The notes under the pieces are model-generated. The model made no database searches. It was not told where the DNA came from and saw only the letters and a program-made list of their open reading frames with translations. Of a stretch of DNA of 64,000 nucleotides, positions 24,501-34,245 are shown piece by piece; within the stretch, counting starts at the first letter, position 1, and each line of letters begins with the position of its first letter. The translations under genes and the position numbers were made by a program. This DNA is from Caprimulgus europaeus. Taxonomy: Eukaryota; Chordata; Aves; Caprimulgiformes; Caprimulgidae. The stretch is from assembly GCA_907165065.1 (NCBI GenBank), contig OU015541.1, forward strand, positions 868,001 to 932,000, read 5' to 3'.

Positions 24501-27500
24501 GGGGGACGGTGCCAGGACCCGGGGGTGTGAATGTACCCGAGGCTGAGCGGGAGCCGGGCTGTGCACCCGGTGTGTGTGGCACTGCCGTGGCCGGGCCCCT
24601 GGGCTGTGGGCTCGGCCTGTTCGGGTGGTGGGCAAATGGGTGACCATGCAGCTGCCGTGGGGGTGGCTCTGGGGCACGTGGAACCAGGAGTGTCCACGTA
24701 GGGTGTAGGAGGCTGTTTGGGTTTTGAGTGGGACAGGATGGATGCCCATACAGCCCCTGCTCCACATCCCAAGGAGCCTTGCCGGGTGGCATGCCCGCTG
24801 TCCATAGAGCTCCTAATGTTGCTTCCAGACGGTGTGAACTTGGGGTTTTCCCACCTAAGTGAGTCCTCGTGTGCCATCCCCATAGCCCAGCACTTTGTGT
24901 AGCACCATGTCCCCAATCTGCTGGTGCTGGAGCTCATCGCTTCCCACCTCAAACGGGGCAGAGTACCGTGCCGGGAGGCGAGGGACCCAGTGGGGAGAGG
25001 CAATGCCCCTTTCTCCTCCCTGCAATGCAAACAGACACCGAAAAGGACCAAATTCCAAAGTTCTTATTCAAGCCCAGGCGCCGTGGCCCTGGGCAGAGGC
25101 GTGGGGACCGTCACCTGCCAGAGGGATGGGTGGCCCAGGCGTGGGGAACGGCAGCGTCCGGAGTGCTTTGAGGGGTGAGGGAGTGGAGCCATGTGATGGC
25201 CCTGCAGCCACGGGCACCGGTGTCTGTCCCTGCAGCTCCCACATCCCAGGGCCCGAAGCGTGGCTGTGCCGGCCCAGCTCCCGGCAGTGCCCACAGCAAC
25301 TCACCCCAGTGAGCCCCGAGCGGCCCTGGCCGGGCAGGGGCTGCCCAGGCAGTGACACAGCCACGTTGTGTGTGCCGGTGGCCCCACGGGTGGGTTTGGA
25401 GGAGGCTGGTGCTGCAGGGGGCAGAGCCACGCACCCACCTTGGGGACGTGGTCCCTGGACAGCATGAGAGTGACCACATGTCCTTCCTTGCAGATGACTC
25501 CTCCTCAGAGAGCTGCAGCGGGAATGGCTCCTCCACCCTGAACCCCTCCACGTCCAGCAGCACGCAGGGCGACAGCGCCTTCCCCGAGATGAACGGCAAT
25601 GGCACCGCGGCGCCCATGGACTTCACGGCCTCTGCCGAGGACCAGCCCATCAACCTCTGCGACAAGCTGGCGCCTGCCCACGTCACCCCTTCCTACCAGT
25701 CGGACGGCTGCAGCGCCGACGGGCTGCGCAGCCGCGTCAAGTACGCGGTGAAGACCACGGCAGAGGTACGGCCCGGGCTGCCGGCGGCTGCTGCCGGGGC
25801 TGGGAGAGACGGGGGGGCCACGTGTCCCTGGCTGGAGCTGGGCATGGGGCACGGCACATTGGGAGCAACCACACGTAGGCACCCGAGGCCGGGCAGGGAT
25901 GTGGAGAGCGGGGGCAGCAGGGCTGGGAGCCTTGCCCTTGTGGGGAGGGAGGGACGGATGAGCACCGCGCTCACCCGCTGCCATTGCGGCAGTGCCCGGC
26001 CACGCTCCAGCCTTGGGGCTGCTGCTGCTCGGGAGAATCGGCCCATCACTGAGTTGGCAGAGGGAGGGAGAGAGGGAAGGGTGGTTTGGGAGAGTCAGGG
26101 GCATCCCCCACCCCTTACCTGCCCCAGAGCCGAGGGTCTGCAGTGGGCTCGTGTCACCCCTGACCAGGCTGTATCCCACATGGTCAGGCAGAGCCACAGC
26201 CCCCACCAGCCGGAGCCACGTTGCCCACACGTGGGGCCATCACAGGCTCCTTGAGGCCACCATGTCCCCTCCTGCCCTGAGCAGGCAGGAGCTGGCACTC
26301 GGGGGAAGCCGGCTGTGGGTTCATCTCCCCGGGTTGCAGGGGGTCACCAGGAAAGGGGACAGAAACAGTGGGTCAGGGAGAAAGGGCTTCTTCCTCGTGA
26401 CCCCGGGCAGGGGTGGGCAGGCGAGGGCTGCTCACGGTAACCCCCGTCTCCTCTCAGTCCCCTCCGTACAGCTCCGGCAGCTACGACTCCATCAAGACAG
26501 AGGTCAGCGGCTGCCCCGAGGACCTGACGGTCGGCAGGGCCCCCACGGCCGACGAAGATGACGATGACCATGATGACCATGAGGACAACGATAAGATTAA
26601 TGACTCGGAGGGGATGGACCCGGAGAGGCTAAAGGCCTTCAATGTAAGGAGGGGGCCGTGGGGAGGGTGAGCTCCCCTGCCTCCTGTCTCGGTGTCTCCA
26701 CCATCTGTCTTCTCCTCTGCAGATGTTTGTGCGCCTTTTCGTGGACGAGAACCTGGACCGGATGGTTCCCATCTCCAAGCAGCCCAAGGAGAAGATCCAG
26801 GCTATCATCGAGTCCTGCAGCCGGCAGTTCCCCGAGTTCCAGGAGCGGGCGCGCAAGCGCATCCGCACCTACCTCAAGTCCTGCCGCCGCATGAAGAAGA
26901 ACGGGATGGAGATGGTGAGTGGCCGCCCCGCTGCCCTGCCACCTGCATCGCTCCTGGGGCAGCAGGCCCTGAGCACCGGCTCTGCTTGTGTCTCTGCAGA
27001 CCAGGCCCACGCCTCCGCACCTGACCTCGGCCATGGCAGAGAACATCCTGGCCGCCGCCTGCGAGAGCGAAACGCGGAAAGCGGCCAAGAGGATGCGGCT
27101 GGAGATCTACCAGAGCTCCCAGGTACGGTGTGCGCGGCTGGACCTGGCTGTGGGGAAAACGAGAGACTTTCCTAAGCAATTTGGCAAAGCATTTTTAAAA
27201 GCCTCCTGAAAGTCAGAGGGCTGCAGAACATGGCCCAGTGGTGCTGAGACTCAGGCCAGTGGGGCCAGGGATGCTGGTTTGGGCTGGTCACACTGCAGCT
27301 GCGGGAGGCCAAGTGTCCCCAGGTGTCCTCCCAGCAGCCGCAGAGGCCAGCCAGGCTGCTCGCTGCAGCGAGTCTGTGTTTCCCCTGTGCAGGACGAGCC
27401 GATCGCTCTAGACAAGCAGCACTCCAGAGACTCCACAGCCATCACCCACTCCTCCTACTCACTGCCAGCTTCGTCTTACTCCCAAGACCCGGTCTACATC

Positions 27501-29714
27501 AATGGAAGCCTGAACTACAGCTACCGTGGCTACGGGTCCCTGGGGGGCAACCTGCAGCCGCCCACCTCCCTCCAGACGGGCAACCACAGTAATGGTGAGT
27601 GGCCACGCACCGCACCGGGGCCCGTGGTGGCACCGGGAGCCCACCCAGCTGTCACCTGCGGGCTCCCCAGTGTCCTGCCCTGGCTCACGCCAAGCCCAGT
27701 CACAGCCAGCACCGTCTCTCCCATCACCGTGCAGAGCTGCTCCCAAAGCTCTTCGGCAGCCGACGGAGGCCTCTGCCTGGCTGCTCAGTTTGCCTCATCA
27801 GCGGGCGGTTAATTGTTGAACTGAGCTTGGAGGGACGGTCTGGGTGGCACTGGGGGAGGGAAGGAGTGTCACTGAAAAAAAAGAGAATCTGTACCAGCTA
27901 TTAATTATTAACAGGAGCGGGCGCCTATCGCTGCCCAGATCTCGCTGCTATGAGCCGTTCCTCTCCCAGCCCGTGTCGCTCGTGGAGATGGGGACAGGGA
28001 CAGGGCTGGTGAGGTGCCTGGGGCACAGCCAGCTCCTGCTGTGGGTTGGAAGGGGACGAGGGGCTGGGGCCATGTGGGAAAAGCAGCCAGGGGAGCAGGA
28101 CTGAGGCTGCAGGACGGGAAGGCAGAAGGAGAGCGCAGGGAAGGCTTGAGGGGTCGGCTGAGTTGGGAGCAAGAAAACAGAGTGGAGAAACTTGGGGCTG
28201 AGCAGGACGTGGGGAGGCCCTGGGGTACCTGATGACTCCCTGGCAGCCAGGCGAGAGGTGTGGGATCGGGCAAAGGCTTTGGGCTCTGGCTTCGCCCTCC
28301 CAGCAGCGCTGGCAGGAGGGGCTGGAGCCTGCGCTGGCCCTTGGCTGGTCCTTTGGCAATCTCCAGGCTGCCTTCGCTTGCCCTGGTGGGCTCTGGGCTC
28401 CTGCCCTGCCCCTGCCCACCCTGATGGGAATGAGGATTTGGAAGGATGTGATTTCCGGAGCCCTGAGAGATGCCTGTCTGGGATTAACTCTTATCATCCC
28501 TTCCTAATGCTTCTTAACCCTGAATAAAGATCCCGCCCCAGCCTCCAGCTGCTGAGACCTAATCCTTGGAGCCGTGGTGGAGGCAGCAATGGTTCCTCCC
28601 CCGAGCACCCCTGGTCCCCACACTGCCCAGCACCCTCCTCTCGCCCAGCTCAGCCGCCAGCGCTGGCTCCTTGCTGTGAGGCAGAGAATGTGCTGAAGCA
28701 TCTCGGAGCAGCCCCCTGAGCACGGGCCCCGGCAGGAGCGGATGGGCCCTGGGTGTAGCACACACAGCAGCAGTAACTTGCTGCTTCCTGATGGAGTTTT
28801 AAACCTCTGCTGCTCAATTTTTATCTTTTCCTTTGCCCAAGCTCTTGCCCACTCCTGCAGAGGTACGAGCTGCCCCAGCACTGGCATGGAGCGCTGCAAG
28901 GAGCTGCACCTTCTCCTCCTGAGCAGAAAGCCTGACAGGGTTTGCTGCCCAGAAGTGTCTTCTCCCTCCATCCTCCACCTAAGGCGATTCTTGCTCAAAC
29001 TCACATCCCCACTCCCAGCCCCTTCCCCCTTGGTGAGCTGGGAAACGGGCTCCATTTACTGCTGCCCTGTCTGTCCAGGGAAATCGCTTTCGCATGAGAG
29101 CCTCCTCCTCCTCCTCCCCTTCGCAGGGCTGATGAGCCTGCCATGGAGGTCCTCTGCTGCTGCCACTCCTGCAGCATTTGCTGCTCCCCCATTGCTTTCC
29201 TTGGATGATGGTTTTGATGGGACAGGTACCCTCGGGTGCGGGTTCAGCTCCTGGCAGAGCGCGGCCACAGCCCCTCCCTTGGCAGAGCAGCTGGGACAGG
29301 GGGTGGGATGGGAGTTTTGTCACGTTGATGCTGAAGTCTCATTCCTCGTGGCAGTGACTCTCCTGCGCTGCTCCTGGTGTCCTGCGCTTTGCAGGGACCT
29401 TCCTGCTGGTGTGGAGCTCCGGCAGCAGCGGCTCCCGCTGGGGATCCCGTGGCGGCGGGACAGACACGGACAAGGCGGCTCTTCCTGAGCTCCCCTCTCG
29501 CTTCTCCTTGGCAGGTCCGACCGATCTCAGCATGAAAGGTGGGTCCTCCAGCACGGCCCCCTCCAACAGCACCAGCAGGGGAATGCAGGCTGCCCAGCTC
29601 AGCCCCACGGAGATCAGCGCCGTGCGGCAGCTCATCGCCGGCTACCGAGAGTCGGCGGCGTTCCTGCTTCGATCTGCAGACGAACTGGAAAACCTCATTT
29701 TACAGCAGAACTGA
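12391..29714 (+). CDS. NOL4L: NOL4L, nucleolar protein 4-like (7 coding exons, spliced)
   Basis: Coding exons are 12391-12532, 25494-25765, 26458-26643, 26723-26914, 27000-27122, 27393-27594 and 29515-29714. They join in frame to 1317 nt, or 438 residues plus stop. The first exon begins with an AG acceptor and reads in frame from its first base, so longer transcripts must have exons upstream that I do not find here. A shorter form can start at the ATG at 12424 (427 aa), close to the 436-aa human short form I recall. Visible parts: a Ser-rich N-terminus, an Asp/Glu/His-rich stretch (exon 3), the family's most conserved block beginning [20 protein letters not shown] (exon 4), a basic [18 protein letters not shown] segment, a PTDLS motif (exon 7) and the C-terminus [13 protein letters not shown] shared with NOL4. 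It is a nuclear protein of unsettled function; partner of PAX5 or RUNX1 in leukaemia fusions (from memory). Confidence 0.95.
14596..15442. repeat. Minisatellite, 18-bp unit, about 47 copies
   Basis: Unit GAGCACGGAGCAGGGAAG, with the last three bases varying among AAG, CAG, AGG/GAGG-type and ACG, and an occasional CACGG to CATGG change. One unit near 15083-15093 is 11 bp, a 7-bp deletion between two GAGCA copies, and it shifts the frame of everything after it. Because 18 is a multiple of 3 and the unit has no stop on either strand, all six frames are open. This is intronic and not a gene. Confidence 0.95.
18137..18697. repeat. Minisatellite, 22-bp unit, 25 full copies
   Basis: Each 22-bp unit contains the core ACGGACAGCCTTTGCC, followed by a variable AGACA, AGGCG, GGACG or GGATG-type tail. 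Spacing is exactly 22 bp from 18137 to 18687 (25 units), then a partial unit. Since 22 is not a multiple of 3, one frame reads a 22-residue period, and no frame meets a stop. Intronic, non-coding. Confidence 0.95.
20945..21260. promoter_or_regulatory. Enhancer-like element in the NOL4L intron
   Basis: A low-CpG, mixed-composition segment that differs from the GC-rich flanks and holds clustered motif-like words: CATTGTTTTCTGAGTCA (SOX-like and AP-1-like), CATTCATCTTTAACTCC and GATTAATTCATTTAATAAG (homeodomain-like). No coding potential. The enhancer role is inference only. Confidence 0.3.
25494..25765 (+). CDS. NOL4L: NOL4L coding exon 2
   Basis: Acceptor CCTTCCTTGCAG, donor GAG|GTACGG. It completes the split Asp codon and encodes DDSSSES, the [11 protein letters not shown] region and QPINLCDK. 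Ends in phase 0. Preceded by the largest intron in the window (12,961 nt). Confidence 0.95.
25766..26457 (+). other. NOL4L intron (692 nt)
   Basis: GTACGG donor, CTCTCAG acceptor. GC-rich, nothing else recognised. Confidence 0.85.
26458..26643 (+). CDS. NOL4L: NOL4L coding exon 3, acidic region
   Basis: Acceptor CTCCTCTCAG, donor AAT|GTAAGG; 62 codons. Encodes [19 protein letters not shown] and then an Asp/His/Glu-rich run ([16 protein letters not shown]) just before the conserved core. Confidence 0.96.
26723..26914 (+). CDS. NOL4L: NOL4L coding exon 4, conserved core
   Basis: Acceptor CCTCTGCAG, donor ATG|GTGAGT; 64 codons. Holds the most conserved block of the NOL4 family, from [13 protein letters not shown] to the basic [11 protein letters not shown]. 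The upstream intron is only 79 nt. Confidence 0.97.
27000..27122 (+). CDS. NOL4L: NOL4L coding exon 5
   Basis: Acceptor TCTCTGCAG, donor CAG|GTACGG; 41 codons, [15 protein letters not shown] through [11 protein letters not shown]. The upstream intron is 85 nt. Confidence 0.96.
27393..27594 (+). CDS. NOL4L: NOL4L coding exon 6
   Basis: Acceptor CCCTGTGCAG, donor AATG|GTGAGT. Encodes [15 protein letters not shown], the [20 protein letters not shown] region and LQTGNHSN. Ends in phase 1 with a split Gly codon. Confidence 0.96.
27595..29514 (+). other. NOL4L intron (1.9 kb)
   Basis: GTGAGT donor, TTGGCAG acceptor. A small AT-rich motif, CTATTAATTATTAACAGG, lies near 27898-27915. Nothing else recognised. 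Confidence 0.85.
29515..29714 (+). CDS. NOL4L: NOL4L last coding exon and stop
   Basis: Acceptor CTCCTTGGCAG, stop TGA at 29712-29714. Encodes [11 protein letters not shown], a short Ser/Thr linker, and the family C-terminus from [20 protein letters not shown] to ILQQN. The open frame runs on 5' of 29515, but that part is intron. Confidence 0.96.
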
Positions 29715-31111
29715 GTCCCTGGGGCTGCGGCGCTCTTCTCTTGAGAAGACAGTTTTTACCGGCTCGTCCTGCTCAGGACCCCCTCGTCCTCCCGCCAGGC
29801 GGCGGGCGCGTTAGTTTTAGGAGGTGGAATCCACAAGCCCTGCTTTCCTCTACACTCCAGGCGCTGGGACTTCAGGCACAAGGACACGTTTTTGACCCGT
29901 ACCAACACCCCGTGCCCCCAGCCGACCAGAAGCCAACCCTGCGGCTTGGAAGGATGTGGGACTCTGAAGGGCAGAAGGGAGCCGGGGGAGGTTTGGGGCT
30001 GCAGATGTATCTAGAATATCCTTTGTGGACCCAAATGTTAGATTCCCGTCCCCAGATAATTTCCAAGTCTTAGGTGAGCTGAATCACATATTTATTGAGA
30101 AATGGACCCTCCTCTCCCCTTAGTAATTTATTTTTCTGAAAATGGATTCTTTTGAGTTTGTACAGGTTGCCAGTTTTTTGTCTGTCTGATCAGAAGGAAT
30201 TTATTCCTGTGAAATAACACATTCCATATCACTACACTACTGCTTTCCAGGCAGCTCTGCCTGTTTCTCTGGGGAGCCCTTGTCCCACAGGGAGCGAGTT
30301 TGCCATCCAGCCCTCACCCTCGAGGCTGCTCAGCCTCCGGGAAGCAGCGGTGGCAGCTGAACAACGGAGCAAGTGTCCTGCTTGGACCTTGGTTCTGAGC
30401 GGTCCCGTAGCAGCAGTGGGGTCTGAATCTCCCTCAGAGACTCGGCAAGCTCAGCAGCCCTCCGGCTCCAAGGACGTCTCGCGCTCATTTAAGTCATTGC
30501 AGATAAGAGAAGGAAGGAAGGAAATACCCTGAGGAACACTGTCCTGCGGTCACCATCCCTGCTCTACCTCACACTGCTTTGTGGGCTTCTCCCAGGACTG
30601 GCGCCGGGGCCTGGGGGCCAGTGAGTGCCGCGGGCACGGGGATCGCGCCGAGGAGGCTGGAAACACCCGGCAGGTCCGGCGGATCCACCGGGGTCCTGCT
30701 GCTGGGCGGCAGCTCGTGCCCACCCTGCTGTGCCCGGCCCATTGCTCCGGGCCCTGGGGAACCAACCAACAGAATGAACTGGGAGCCGTGTGGGGGGACC
30801 GAGGCGAGGGCCGGGTCTCTGCCGGACAGCGAGCCGAGCGCGGCGAGCCCCTCGCTCCTGGGCAGGAGACAGAGATGGGCAAGACTCAGCAGCAGAACTG
30901 ACAAAGTCCTCTCCAGGGCCTGGGATCCTCCCTGCTCCCTGCTCACAGTCCTGGAACAAGCCCACAATTCCCACAGTGTGGAAAGCCGTAGTCTGACGAC
31001 CGTTCTGCCCCGTGCCCACCCCCACCCCCAATAATGCACTTCGTTTTGCTCAGTGCAATACCTACTGCCAGTGCTGCTAAACCCGGGGGCTGCGCTCAGG
31101 CATGGGGATGC

Positions 31112-31150
31112 TGCCGAGCTGAGCCGAGCCGAGCCAAGCCGAGCCGAGCC
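31112..31150 (+). repeat. (GAGCC)n short tandem repeat
   Basis: Five-base units GAGCC, with GAGCT and AAGCC variants, in the NOL4L 3' UTR; about seven copies. Confidence 0.8.
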
Positions 31151-31873
31151 ATGCAACACGCTCTGGAGCCACGTAGAGCAGCAGAGCTGGGCTGCCGGGA
31201 CCCCCGCTCCTCCCCGTGCCCCCGCACCAGCCCAGCTCCCCCCGTCCCCAGCAGGAGTCCTCCCCACAAGATCTGAGTTCCCCAAGTGTGAACCCCACAC
31301 GCCCTTTGGAAGGGAGATTTTTCTCTCTCTCTTTGGAACCGGCTTTTTTTCTCCTTTTTCAGTCTCTCTGAGCTGGGGGACGGGGGCTGATGCTGCTGGC
31401 GCAGGCTCGGTCCTGGCTGGGAGCAGACCCGGGCACTTTGCTCAGTGCTTTATACCCATCATACTTCCCACACACTGGAAGAAAAGCAAAACCCCTGCCT
31501 CAGTCTCCTGAGGACAGGCTGGCCTGGCCCGGCAGCAGGAGGGATAAACCGTCGCATTGACTCTTTTCCCCAAACCTTCAACTTTCCATGTGAGAAAAGG
31601 GACCGGACTCCTGGCCGGTGGGCGCAGCTGGGGTGTCTGTGCCCAGGTGAGGTGGTGGCTCGTTAGACCCGAGCTGCTGCTGGGACCAGGAGCATTGCGG
31701 CCACCCCGGGGCTCAGCGCCCGTCCCCTCCCTGCCCGTGGCGGGCAGGAGAGCGGGGTGGGGGCCAGCCCAGGACATCAGCCCCCCCCGAGCCAGGGTTC
31801 AGCCTCACGCTCTCCCCAGCACTTCACAAGCCTGCTTGGTTTGTCCACTGCATCCTCCCATACTTGGAATTTA

Positions 31874-31881
31874 TGTAAATA
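31874..31881 (+). promoter_or_regulatory. Pumilio-type site TGTAAATA in the NOL4L 3' UTR
   Basis: An exact match to TGTANATA inside the AT-rich block TTATGTAAATATTTATTT. The motif is seen; its use is inferred from the Pumilio consensus. Confidence 0.4.
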
Positions 31882-34215
31882 TTTATTTTTGTGTGAATAC
31901 CATGAAGTAACAAATCTTTTGACAAAAATATGTAACCGCAGCCATTTGTGAAAGTCTTAACGTTAAGGAAGGAGAGGCAGAGACAATCGCTGTCCCGGAA
32001 TTCTCTCTGTGCTGTCCCACCCGAGTCGGTGCCGCCCGCCCCGGCAGAGGCCATCGAGAACATTTAGCCATAAGTTTTTAACCAGTTTGCCGAAGCAGAG
32101 GTAACCCAGGGGCTTGTGGACAGGTCGCCACCAGCCACAGTTTGTTTAAGGTTCGATTTATCCAAGTTTTAGCTGTCGTTGCCGGGGCACCTTTGAACTG
32201 GTCTTGGCACGTGCTGCAGCCGAGCAGCTCCTGCGCTTTGTTCCGGTGCTGCGGCAGGCAGACGGGGCTCGAGGCCGCCTAGGAAGTGTCCAACCCTGCC
32301 ACAAGAACCCATCAGACCCCGCAGCTGAGCGGTACCGACAGATTCCCAGAGCCCCGGCGACAGCCACGTCTGTGACAAGTTACGAAACAAACGGGATTGA
32401 CTTCGAATTTCTGTCAGGGATCTTTCTGGATTGGTTTTTCTTTTTATTTTTCTTTTTTTCCTTTTTTTTTTTGGTGAGCTGCAGCTTTCCAGTTCCCTTG
32501 GAGCGAGCTCTGCAGACACCTCAGTGCCCTCCAGCTGCTCTGTGCTCGGCTGCGGCTCCGCCGTGCTCCAGGACTGTCTCACAGCCGCACTCCTGCGCTG
32601 GCACACGGCAGGACGGGGTCAGGAATCGTTAGGCCGGGTGCTCAGCGAGAAGGAACGAGCAGGAGCAGGATGCACCGGCTTTCCAGAGATCCTGAGAGGG
32701 GGAAGGAGAATGCTGGGTTAGCAAATGGTCTGGACGTTCTTGGGTTTGTGTAAGAAAAGCTAATCACTGGTCGAGAAAATAGTTCTTTTTTTTATTTAAT
32801 TTAAATTTATTTTAAACACAACCACCCTGCCCTGGATGTGCAGCTCCCATGATGGAGTTTCTACATGGGAGAGCGTTCCCGGGATCGCGAGCAGACGTGA
32901 CCTGTACCTCCCCGACCGAAGGGCCACTTCCCTCCCACACGTGGCCGCCGGATTTAGTACCAGTTCATGAAAAAAAAAAGAAAAAATGCTGCTTTGAACT
33001 CAGAGGGTTAATATACTTTTGATTTGTAATTTTTTGTAAAACTTTTTACAAGGTAGCATAGTGTTTCACCAGAGTACCAACCACAATCCGTCCATGGTCT
33101 GATTTTTATATAATTTAGTGGTGCTTTAGAAACTTTTGTTTGGTTGTTTCGGAGCTGCACAGCTCAGTTCTCCGCCTGTACCTACCTAAGACCAATGTGA
33201 ACCTTTGTATCTTTGCTCCTCATTTTGGACTCAGTGAAGTGTACTGTTTACATGTACAGAACTCCCGGCCCCCGTGTGTTCTGCGAGACCTGCTCTTGAA
33301 GAGGAAGATGCACCTCAGCCAGTTCGTCTGCTTGACCCAGCCACAGCTTCACGCACCCACTGACACGCGCCTGCCCTGAGGAAGACCCCACAGAATTGAA
33401 ACACCCCTGAGCGAGTTTGGGTTTTGCACAAGCTGTTGTGTTTTTCTGTTGTTGTTTTTTTTTTCCCAGTAGTTGCTTTACGGATTTGGCTGCAATTCCA
33501 ATCGAGAGCTGAGCCGATGCTCAGCTCATTGAAGCACCAGAACTCGGTGCTGCTGTTTCACCGCCCGCTGTCGGGGCGGGAGGGTGATGGGCGCCGAGCT
33601 CAGCGTAGGGTCCCCACAGGCAGCACCCGAGCCCCGGGGGGAAACGCTCACCAGCGCGATCGGAACCTCACCGACCCGGTGAAATCGCCGAGCCGGGGCT
33701 GAGCTCAGAGGGAGAGGGCGGGAGCGTTCCCGCGGGGGCCCAGGGTCCCAGCCCGTGCTTTCCCGAGGGCTCAGGAGAAAGCGCATGGCACTTAATCCAG
33801 CTCTTAAGGTGACACTTTATTGCTTAATCAATTGATTCATTTTGAAATGATATTTTTGCAGATAGGCACCTATGCAACTTAACGTGGCTCTTAAGCAGAT
33901 GAGCACTTCCTCCTCAACGAGCTTGATAAGAGTTATTTGTGTTATATACTGTGGATTTTTCCAGTAAATGTGGCTTAATATTTTAATTCTTAGAATGTGT
34001 GTCTATTATATATGTGATGCAACTTAATTCTGTTCTGTTTGTGGAATGATTAGCACAGGCCAACTCCCTGTTCCCCTCACTTAACAAAGACCAATGAGCT
34101 GTTAATCAAGCTGTTATCTCCATGGTATTACTTGCTAAATGCACTGATTTCATAAGTATGTGGAATTTTTTTTTTCTTTTGGATCTGTATATCATATATA
34201 AGACTGAATCTACTT

Positions 34216-34221
34216 AATAAA
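34216..34221 (+). terminator. NOL4L poly(A) signal AATAAA
   Basis: CTTAATAAACACTG, preceded by an AT-rich 3' UTR and followed by GC-rich unrelated DNA; cleavage is expected around 34,230-34,245. A second AATAAA at 34667-34672 (TATAATAAATC) could serve a longer form. Confidence 0.7.
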
Positions 34222-34245
34222 CACTGTATAACAAAAAGGGCTTTC

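Larger units (their letters stand above)
12533..25493 (+). other. Large NOL4L intron (13 kb)
   Basis: Bounded by a GTGAGT donor and a TTGCAG acceptor. It holds two minisatellites and a (CT)n run at 14023-14036. AT-rich enhancer-like patches lie near 20430-20560, 20945-21260 and 24190-24310. No other gene is recognised. Open frames of 250-500 codons occur but come from repeats or high GC. Confidence 0.75.
29715..34240 (+). other. NOL4L: NOL4L 3' UTR (about 4.5 kb)
   Basis: No coding signal follows the stop. The region becomes progressively AT-rich, with AU-rich stretches (31860-31930, 32785-32820, 33930-34030), a pyrimidine/T-rich tract near 32425-32475 and a good poly(A) signal at its end. 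The exact cleavage site is inferred. A long 3' UTR fits the human gene. Confidence 0.75.
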
